Below are positions 57,522 to 64,000 of a DNA stretch of 64,000 nucleotides, piece by piece. The translations under genes were made by a program, and so were the position numbers. Positions within the stretch are counted from its first letter, which is position 1; every line of letters starts with the position of its first letter. The stretch spans positions 2,666,001 through 2,730,000 of the forward strand of contig NZ_JACRTF010000001.1 in NCBI RefSeq assembly GCF_014385165.1, read 5' to 3'. The notes beneath the pieces were generated by a model. It had not been told where the DNA came from, searched no databases, and saw nothing but the letters and a program-made list of their open reading frames with translations. The DNA comes from Jilunia laotingensis (GTDB taxonomy: Bacteria; Bacteroidota; Bacteroidia; Bacteroidales; Bacteroidaceae).

Positions 57522-58574
57522 ATGAAAAAAACATTATTATTTATGTTACTACCGCTGCTTAGTATTTTGTTACAAGCGCAAGAAACGGTAGTCATTGATG
57601 GGGTCACTTTCTCGGTGGATAAGAAGACGCTGATAAAGTATTCAGAAGATAAGACGGATGAGGAATATGTAGTGCCGGAAGGGACGGAAATTATAAGTGA
57701 ACATGCTTTTGGTCATAATCGCCATTTGCAAGTTCTGACATTACCTTTATCCTTGAAAGAAATTGGAGATTATGCTTTGGCGGGATCGGGTTTAAAGACG
57801 ATTATCTGGAATACTTATCCAAATGTTGTAGGAATTGACATTTGGGGATTTAGGAGTGCTGGTGATTCTATATTATCCTCCTTTCTTACAACTGATAATA
57901 GTGATAATTGCACGTCTATAGATGGTGTCCTTTTTTCAAAAGACAAGAAGAAACTTCTTGGTTTTCCTCCTGCAAAAATCGGGGATCGAATGCGTGGGAA
58001 ATATGAAATACCTGAAGGCACGGAGATTATAGGAAAAGAGGCTTTTTTGAGTGCTGATATAGCAATAGTTGTTCTTTCTTCCACAGTTAACCGAATTGAA
58101 AAACGTGCATTTAGTGTAAGCTCGTTAGCAATAGCAGGCAGTTATCTAAATACGGACGCATTAAGCAATGTTTTTTGTAAAGCCATGACACCTCCTGAAA
58201 TAATATGGAATCCATTTATTGACCCAGAATATATTGACTTATATGTACCTGAAGAAAGTGCAGAAACGTACCGAAATACAGACTATTGGAAGGACTTCAA
58301 AACTATCAATGGCAAAAGCACAGATAGTGGTATCCAACAAATGAAACAATCCTCCAATTTGGAAAGTTGGATTGAAAATGATATTTTATATATCGAATGT
58401 GATGAAACAATGTCAAAGATTACAGCTTATGACACCAACGGTACTTGTTTCTGGCAAGGAGATATCCATGAAAACAAATGGCACATGGCAACGGGTGAAT
58501 TTCCCAAGGGAGTACTCTTATTGGAAGTTACAACATCTGGCGGCAAAAGAACAGAAATTAAATTACTAAATTAG
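57522..58574 (+). CDS. BspA-like leucine-rich-repeat protein, copy C
   Basis: The 350-aa product has the same layout as copy B. Its N-terminal repeat matches copy A (AFGHNRHLQVLTL), its middle is identical to copy B (57820-57950), then a short patch (57955-57995) differs from B and D mainly by synonymous changes. The C-terminal sorting domain is nearly identical to B. This combination is best explained by gene conversion or unequal crossing-over within the array. Spacing to neighbours is 6 nt on each side, so all copies are on one transcript. Confidence 0.9.
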   Translation: MKKTLLFMLLPLLSILLQAQETVVIDGVTFSVDKKTLIKYSEDKTDEEYVVPEGTEIISEHAFGHNRHLQVLTLPLSLKEIGDYALAGSGLKTIIWNTYPNVVGIDIWGFRSAGDSILSSFLTTDNSDNCTSIDGVLFSKDKKKLLGFPPAKIGDRMRGKYEIPEGTEIIGKEAFLSADIAIVVLSSTVNRIEKRAFSVSSLAIAGSYLNTDALSNVFCKAMTPPEIIWNPFIDPEYIDLYVPEESAETYRNTDYWKDFKTINGKSTDSGIQQMKQSSNLESWIENDILYIECDETMSKITAYDTNGTCFWQGDIHENKWHMATGEFPKGVLLLEVTTSGGKRTEIKLLN

Positions 58575-58580
58575 AATATC

Positions 58581-59636
58581 ATGAAAAAAACATTATTATT
58601 TATGTTACTACCGCTGTTATCTGTTTTATTGCAAGCACAGGAAACGGTAGTCATTGACGGGGTTACTTTCTCGGCAGATAAGAAGACGCTGATAAAGTAT
58701 TCAAAAGATAAGACGGATGAGGAGTATGTAGTGCCGGAAGGGACGGAGATTATAAATGAACATGCTTTTGTCCCTAATTGTCATTTGCAAGTTCTGACAT
58801 TACCTTTATCCTTAAAAGAACTTGGAGATTACGCTTTGGCGGGATCAGATTTAAAGACGATTATTTGGAATAATTATCCGGCAATTGTAGGGGATTATAT
58901 TTGGGGATTTACCTCTAATATCGGGATTTCCAAGCTATCTTCTTTTTTAACTACTGAAAATAGTAATAATTGTATATCAGTAGATGGCGTTCTTTTCTCA
59001 AAAGACAAGAAGAAACTATTAGGATTTCCACCAGCTAAAATAGGAAACCGCTTAAGTGGTAAATATGAAGTTCCTGAAGGCACGGAGGTTATAGCAAAAC
59101 AAGCTTTCGCGGATGCTAATATAGCAGAAATCATCTTACCTTCTACTCTTAACCGAATTGAGGATGATGCCTTTAAAATAAGTTGGTTATCATGCACAGG
59201 TAACGGTGGAGATGAACGTGATTTACATAAAATCTTTTGTAATGCTATTAACCCTCCCGAAATTATAGGGTTTCCTTCTTGGGGTCTGGGAGATACTGAT
59301 TTATATGTACCTGAAGAAAGTGCAGAAACGTACCGAAATACAGACTATTGGAAGGACTTCAAAACTATTAATGGCAAAAGAACAGATAGTGGTATCCAAC
59401 AAATGAAACAATCCCCAAATTTGGAAAGTTGGATTGAAGATGATATTTTATATATCGAATGTGATGAAACAATGTCAAAGATTAAAGCTTATGACACCAA
59501 CGGTACTTGTTTCTGGCAAGGAGATATCCATGAAAACAAATGGCACATGGCAACGGGTGAATTTCCCAAGGGAGTACTCTTATTAGAAGTTACAACATCT
59601 GGTGGCAAAAGAATAGAAATTAAATTACTAAATTAA
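58581..59636 (+). CDS. BspA-like leucine-rich-repeat protein, copy D
   Basis: The 351-aa product has the signal peptide with slight changes (LLSVLLQAQ), LRR_5 repeats with a distinct middle (PAIVGDYIWGFTSNIGISKL), a shared VPEESAETYRNTDYWKDF block with copy C and the common sorting domain. It shares with copy B the segment FPPAKIGNRL, and with copy A the LSGKYE sequence. A further example of mosaic structure. No enzyme motif is seen. Confidence 0.9.
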   Translation: MKKTLLFMLLPLLSVLLQAQETVVIDGVTFSADKKTLIKYSKDKTDEEYVVPEGTEIINEHAFVPNCHLQVLTLPLSLKELGDYALAGSDLKTIIWNNYPAIVGDYIWGFTSNIGISKLSSFLTTENSNNCISVDGVLFSKDKKKLLGFPPAKIGNRLSGKYEVPEGTEVIAKQAFADANIAEIILPSTLNRIEDDAFKISWLSCTGNGGDERDLHKIFCNAINPPEIIGFPSWGLGDTDLYVPEESAETYRNTDYWKDFKTINGKRTDSGIQQMKQSPNLESWIEDDILYIECDETMSKIKAYDTNGTCFWQGDIHENKWHMATGEFPKGVLLLEVTTSGGKRIEIKLLN

Positions 59637-59642
59637 AATATT

Positions 59643-61001
59643 ATGAAAAAAACATTATTATTTATGTTACTACCACTGCTTTGCATTCTGTTGCAAGCAC
59701 AAGAAACGGTAGTTATCGATGGGGTCACTTTCTCGGTGGATAGAAAGACGTTGATAGATTATCCCGAAGACAAAGTGGACGAGGAATATGTAGTGCCGGA
59801 AGGGACGGAAGTGATAGCCAGAGTGGCCTTCTCGAATCAAAATTTGCATAAAATTACTTTACCTTTATCACTTAGGGAAGTAGGTTGCCAAGCCATGTCC
59901 TATTGCTCCCAACTGACGACTGTAATGTGGGGCATATTCCCCCAACGAGTTAGTGAGTCACTTTTTGACGGGAGTCCGATTCAAAAATTTCAAACACAGG
60001 ATACGAGTCCTAATTGCATCGCTATCGATGGCATCCTTTTTTCTCCTGACAAAAAGACTTTGCTTCTATATCCTTCTGCTAAGTCTAATAAACAGTATAT
60101 TGTTCCTGAAGGAATAGAAACTATTTTAGCAGGTGCATTTTATTGCGCACAAGTGCATGAATTCGTCTTGCCTTCTACTTTAAAGGAAATTGGAAATTAC
60201 GCTTTTAAGGGATGCGCTGCCGGATCTGTGGTATGGAAAAGATTTCCTGAGAAAAGAGGGCATGGTATATTTGATGATACGCATATAAATACATTTGATG
60301 TTGCAGGAGACGATTGCAATTGTATTTCTTGTGAGGGTGTGCTTTATTCAAAAAATAAGAAGCGTTTACTATTAGTTCCTACAAATTACTATATGGCCTA
60401 TGAGTATGGTGGTGTTCCTGAAGGAGTAGAGATTATCGGTTATAAGGCTTTTGAAAGCACTAATTACATCTTTGATTTGCCGTTACCTTCTTCTTTAAAA
60501 TGTATAGAAGACTCCGCGTTCTATGTAGCTTCTAAAGTACCTACAAAAGCTAGTTTTGAAGATTTTGAAGAATTTGGAGATTACCGGCACCTATATACCA
60601 TCTATTGCAAAGCTCCCATTCCACCTACAATTATTGGTGATCCTTTTATCCGTGTCAGACAAATGAAGTTGGAAGTCCCTGAAGAAAGTTTTGATTTGTA
60701 CTGTAAAGCCCCGGTTTGGAAAGATTTTCGTACCATAAATGGCGTACGTGCCTCAATAGTGACTATGGATAATGAAAAGACAACTGTCAGTTGGACAAAT
60801 CAGACCATTCATATTAAAGGGGAAAAAACTATTTCTGAAGTAAAACTATATAGTCCCGGTGGAGTGCTGATAGGGAGCAAAACAATTTCCAGGCCATCAG
60901 ATTCTTTCAACGTGGATCAAACGACCGAAAAGATATTAATAGTGGAAATAATATACGGAGATATGACAAAAGAGCTTCTTAAACTTCATAAAAATAGATA
61001 G
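59643..61001 (+). CDS. BspA-like leucine-rich-repeat protein, copy E (longer, divergent)
   Basis: The 452-aa product begins with the same signal peptide and the first 35 mature residues of copy B (SVDRKTLIDYPEDKVDEEYV), but then diverges into four to five LRR_5 repeats (IVPEGIETILAGAFYC, LPSTLKEIGNYAFKG, VPEGVEIIGYKAFES). The C-terminus (ISEVKLYSPGGVLIGSKTIS) is a different version of a sorting domain. It is the last of the array and lies 2 nt before the C25 protease gene. Confidence 0.9.
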   Translation: MKKTLLFMLLPLLCILLQAQETVVIDGVTFSVDRKTLIDYPEDKVDEEYVVPEGTEVIARVAFSNQNLHKITLPLSLREVGCQAMSYCSQLTTVMWGIFPQRVSESLFDGSPIQKFQTQDTSPNCIAIDGILFSPDKKTLLLYPSAKSNKQYIVPEGIETILAGAFYCAQVHEFVLPSTLKEIGNYAFKGCAAGSVVWKRFPEKRGHGIFDDTHINTFDVAGDDCNCISCEGVLYSKNKKRLLLVPTNYYMAYEYGGVPEGVEIIGYKAFESTNYIFDLPLPSSLKCIEDSAFYVASKVPTKASFEDFEEFGDYRHLYTIYCKAPIPPTIIGDPFIRVRQMKLEVPEESFDLYCKAPVWKDFRTINGVRASIVTMDNEKTTVSWTNQTIHIKGEKTISEVKLYSPGGVLIGSKTISRPSDSFNVDQTTEKILIVEIIYGDMTKELLKLHKNR

Positions 61002-61003
61002 CC

Positions 61004-64000
61004 ATGAAACGATTAATAATGATAATTGGTGTGGTCTTTGTAATGATCACATCTGCAAATGGCCAGATAGATGGTATTATCACATGGGTGGAAAACATTG
61101 ATTTTACTTTTCGTCCTGAAGGGGAATACATGAATGTAGTATCTGAACCGAGTACGTATCTGAATGAGATAGGAGCACCAAACTTGCCTTATTGTGTTAA
61201 AACATTCCTTGTCCCGGTAGGTGTGCAACCAAGCGTACAAATACATTCTGTCAACAAGGAATTACTGAAAAGTGATATTTTGGTCTATCCGGCACAGCCA
61301 CAGGTAATTATCAGTAGCGTCCCTGAGTGGGTAGAGCCGGATAGCCGCATTTATAATTCTTCCAATCCTTATCCCGGAAACTATGCAGAAATCATCTCGG
61401 ACAGGGAAGACTTCGGATACCATCTGGTGACAGTGAAAATTTCACCATTAGAGTATGTTCCTAACATGAGAAAGCTATATTTATGTGATATCTCTTTCTC
61501 ACTCACTTATTCTTCAACTTCTCCATCTTCTGCAAGCCAATTTTCTGTAAACAGCCAATCCGGTTATCTGAATGAGTTGGACAAGGAGTATATCAGATCC
61601 ATCATTGACAACAAGGAGGCACTTGACGGTGTAGTTCCCGACATAAAGAGCATCGTACCCAAAACATATTCCGATAATCCGGTATTAAGAAGTGCTACGA
61701 CTGCGGCAATAAGCGAGGTGCTTCCGGAATACCTGATTATCACCAACAACGAGTTGAAAGAGGCGTTTCAGGAACTTGCCGACTGGAAGATAAAAAAAGG
61801 CATACCTACCATTATTGAAACGGTCGAAAACATAGCCGTTAGTCAAGCGGGGAGTGATTTGCAGGAGAAAATACGTAATTACCTGATTTATATAAAGAAG
61901 TCTTATGGCTCTTTGTTCGTGCTTTTGGGAGGGGATACCAATATCATTCCCGCGCGCTTAAAGGAGCCAAGGGCTGAAAAAAGCAATGTGGCAGTCGACT
62001 TCTATTATGCTTGTGTAAATGGGGGAAACTGGAATAGGAATGGGAATAATCTTTATTTTGAAGATAATGATTATACATCTTCTGATTGGGGACTGACTTT
62101 TAAGTTGGGAAGGGCATCGGTTGAAAATAAAACAGAGGCTGAGACATTTGTAGAGAAAGCCATTCACTATGAGAAAGCGGATCTGAATATAAACTACTCG
62201 TATTTCAATAATTCGGTTGCTGCATCTGCTTTCATTAGCAAAAGCGATAATGGCTATTTGTATAATGATGGACGGGATTCTATTGCACGGTATTACCAAA
62301 AATATGCAGGGACACTGAATCGCTGGCTTATTTACGATCATTATAATTGTGAAAGTAACACGAGTTCTTGCAATGGTAAACATTCTAAATATACAGATAA
62401 CACCCATAAAGGAGAAGAATTGAATAAATCCAATTTCATATCAGCTTTGCAAAATGGGGGGAATTCCGGTCTGGATCATTTTCATCTTATTTACCACATG
62501 GACCATTCTTCTCCTACGGGCATGGGCACGTCGAGTCTGGATAAGAATGAGGCTATTCATAATGATGATGTGGATAACTTAGAAAATGAGAATTATTATC
62601 CGATACTTATGTCAGGCGGCTGTTTGTCGGCTGATATTACTAAAGACTGCATAGCGGAACATTTTCTAAATAAGACTCCAGGCGGGGCAGTCGCATTTAT
62701 TGGAAATACGGATGCCGGGTATGCAAGCGAATATCGGCAATTGAAAGGACTTCTTGGCGAACTTTATAAAACATCTCCGAATCACACCAATAGATATGAT
62801 TTATCTATCTTGTATGCCAAAGCACTTATGTACAAAACAGTTGAAAAAAATAATTGCGCACTTCATCTTTTCGGTGATCCCGAGATGCAAGTTTGGACTT
62901 CCGCACCCAAGACATTAAGTGCATCCATCAGTCCCACATCCCTCTCGACAGGGCAAAAAACAATAACAATCGCTGTAAGCGGCCTCCCCCAGAACGAGAC
63001 CGCGCGTGTCTGTATCCGGAAAGCGGACGAATTGTACATCGTGGACAACATCGGCAACGGGCAGCACACCGTCAATGTACTCATCCAAACACCGGGTACA
63101 ATTGACGTGACTCTTACTGCCCACAACTATAGGCCGGTGGAAAGGAGCATCCAGGTGTCCGGCATCGGTAGCCAACCCGCGCTTGCCATTTCTGATCTGG
63201 TCTACAATGACAATACGGGAGGCAATGTCATAGGCAACGGAGACGGGCAACTGGATGCTGGGGAAACCATCGGATTAACCGTGAAATTAAAAAACACGGG
63301 AGCCGCCATGGTCACCGCCATAACGGGCATGCTGTCAAGCCAATCAAGCGATGTGCAGATCCTTACGGCACATGCGGTTTTCGGCACTGTTGTTGGCAAT
63401 GGAGTTACAACATCTATGACACCATTTGTTTTTAGGATAAACAAAGACAGTGAACAACATCTGAAAAACAGCGAAAAGGCGGTCACGTTACGATTGCAGA
63501 TTACCGTCAATGGCAGCAGTAGAGTAGAACTATTCAAATTGGAAGATATCCATGTTCCTGAAATCCAAATCGGAAACCAGATCGTAACCTGGACAAGCAA
63601 CGGGAACACGAGAGTTGAAGCTGGGGAAACGGTGAGGATGAACATCGACTTGACAAATATTGGTAATGCAGAAGCCACCGGCTTGAAAGCAATGTTGACA
63701 ACAAAAAGCCAACAAGTTTCATGTCCCTCCACATTAGTCACCTACCCCAACATTTCTTCATTTGAGACAAAAGCAAATACAACAACTTTGTCATTCCAAA
63801 CCTTGAGTACTTATATGGGACAATTGGATCTAAATCTGATGGTAACCAATGCGTATGGGAAAACATGGAACTTCCCAGTGAATCCTTTGTCAAGACCGAA
63901 CACGATAAATGCTGCCACAATGAACTTCCAGCCTTATGAATCATTCATAAACGTATATTGGACACCTGTAGGGAACATTGCGGGATACAATATTTACCGC
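61004..64000 (+). CDS. Gingipain-type C25 cysteine protease, first 999 codons (cut by window edge)
   Basis: An uninterrupted frame from ATG 61004 reaches the right edge. It has a signal peptide (MKRLIMIIGVVFVMITSANG), a propeptide-like region with LPYCVKTFLVPVGVQ, and a C25 catalytic domain: YLIITNNELKEAFQELADWK, FVLLGGDTNIIPAR, the likely catalytic His in HMDHSSPTGMG (about 501) and Cys in LMSGGCLSADI (Cys 540), then CIAEHFL and GGAVAFIGNTDAG. Ig-like domains follow from about 630 with CARDB-type repeats (GDGQLDAGETIGLTVKL; NTRVEAGETVRMNIDL). The C-terminus, where a sorting domain is expected, lies outside. It is 2 nt after copy E and so in the same operon. Confidence 0.88.
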   Translation, partial: MKRLIMIIGVVFVMITSANGQIDGIITWVENIDFTFRPEGEYMNVVSEPSTYLNEIGAPNLPYCVKTFLVPVGVQPSVQIHSVNKELLKSDILVYPAQPQVIISSVPEWVEPDSRIYNSSNPYPGNYAEIISDREDFGYHLVTVKISPLEYVPNMRKLYLCDISFSLTYSSTSPSSASQFSVNSQSGYLNELDKEYIRSIIDNKEALDGVVPDIKSIVPKTYSDNPVLRSATTAAISEVLPEYLIITNNELKEAFQELADWKIKKGIPTIIETVENIAVSQAGSDLQEKIRNYLIYIKKSYGSLFVLLGGDTNIIPARLKEPRAEKSNVAVDFYYACVNGGNWNRNGNNLYFEDNDYTSSDWGLTFKLGRASVENKTEAETFVEKAIHYEKADLNINYSYFNNSVAASAFISKSDNGYLYNDGRDSIARYYQKYAGTLNRWLIYDHYNCESNTSSCNGKHSKYTDNTHKGEELNKSNFISALQNGGNSGLDHFHLIYHMDHSSPTGMGTSSLDKNEAIHNDDVDNLENENYYPILMSGGCLSADITKDCIAEHFLNKTPGGAVAFIGNTDAGYASEYRQLKGLLGELYKTSPNHTNRYDLSILYAKALMYKTVEKNNCALHLFGDPEMQVWTSAPKTLSASISPTSLSTGQKTITIAVSGLPQNETARVCIRKADELYIVDNIGNGQHTVNVLIQTPGTIDVTLTAHNYRPVERSIQVSGIGSQPALAISDLVYNDNTGGNVIGNGDGQLDAGETIGLTVKLKNTGAAMVTAITGMLSSQSSDVQILTAHAVFGTVVGNGVTTSMTPFVFRINKDSEQHLKNSEKAVTLRLQITVNGSSRVELFKLEDIHVPEIQIGNQIVTWTSNGNTRVEAGETVRMNIDLTNIGNAEATGLKAMLTTKSQQVSCPSTLVTYPNISSFETKANTTTLSFQTLSTYMGQLDLNLMVTNAYGKTWNFPVNPLSRPNTINAATMNFQPYESFINVYWTPVGNIAGYNIYR

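Overview
The window looks like a chromosome segment of a gut Bacteroides or close relative. The 16S/23S/5S genes read as Bacteroidales. Promoters follow the Bacteroides pattern (TTTG about 33 and TAnnTTTG about 7 bases before the start of transcription). tRNA genes do not encode CCA, and the proteins (DUF3871, DUF3876, Bacteroides-type integrases, BspA-like leucine-rich repeats, type IX sorting domains) are those of that phylum. The rRNA operon is far richer in G+C than the genes around it, so I do not name a species.

Bases 1-18200 are accessory DNA. Two integrative elements sit in tandem beside a tRNA-Phe gene (18125-18197, minus strand). Element B (about 4843-18177, 13.3 kb) is bounded by a perfect 62-bp direct repeat of the 3' part of tRNA-Phe and has its integrase next to the intact tRNA. 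It carries an SF2 helicase-like protein, two unrecognised proteins, a winged-helix regulator, DUF3871, a catalytic-domain-only recombinase, two small genes (54 and 41 codons), and a run of seven envelope-directed genes that ends in a catalytically dead penicillin-binding domain and a lipoprotein. I see no relaxase, coupling protein or phage structural gene. Element A starts left of 4781 with its own integrase and runs off the window through a small hypothetical gene, duplicated helix-turn-helix genes, DUF3876, a TetR regulator and a nitroreductase. At the junction lies a tRNA-Phe-like sequence whose D-loop holds a 37-nt hairpin; this is the most unusual object in the window.

Bases 18200-53300 are mostly housekeeping chromosome: thiL, punA, lpxK, sppA and a Dps-like ferritin on the minus strand; an rRNA operon with two tandem promoters (16S-Ile-Ala-23S-5S); a Cys-rich lipoprotein; and a leucine operon (leuA, leuC, leuD, a second LeuA/citramalate-type synthase, leuB) preceded by a leader peptide and attenuator. 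Then come PAP2 and LTA-synthase-like membrane enzymes, cysK, a TPR protein, recQ, an AraC-type regulator, an M49 dipeptidyl peptidase III, an AlkD-like protein, a Fur-family regulator overlapping purA, a GH29 fucosidase, a YugP-type metallopeptidase and hisS.

Bases 53300-64000 hold a secreted-protein locus. After a 1-kb gap with five degenerate 22-bp repeats come an S74-chaperone protein with a type IX sorting tail, five tandem BspA-like leucine-rich-repeat paralogues that are mosaics of one another (the first is frameshifted just before its sorting domain), and the first 999 codons of a gingipain-type C25 protease only 2 nt downstream. They read as one set of cell-surface or exported proteins.
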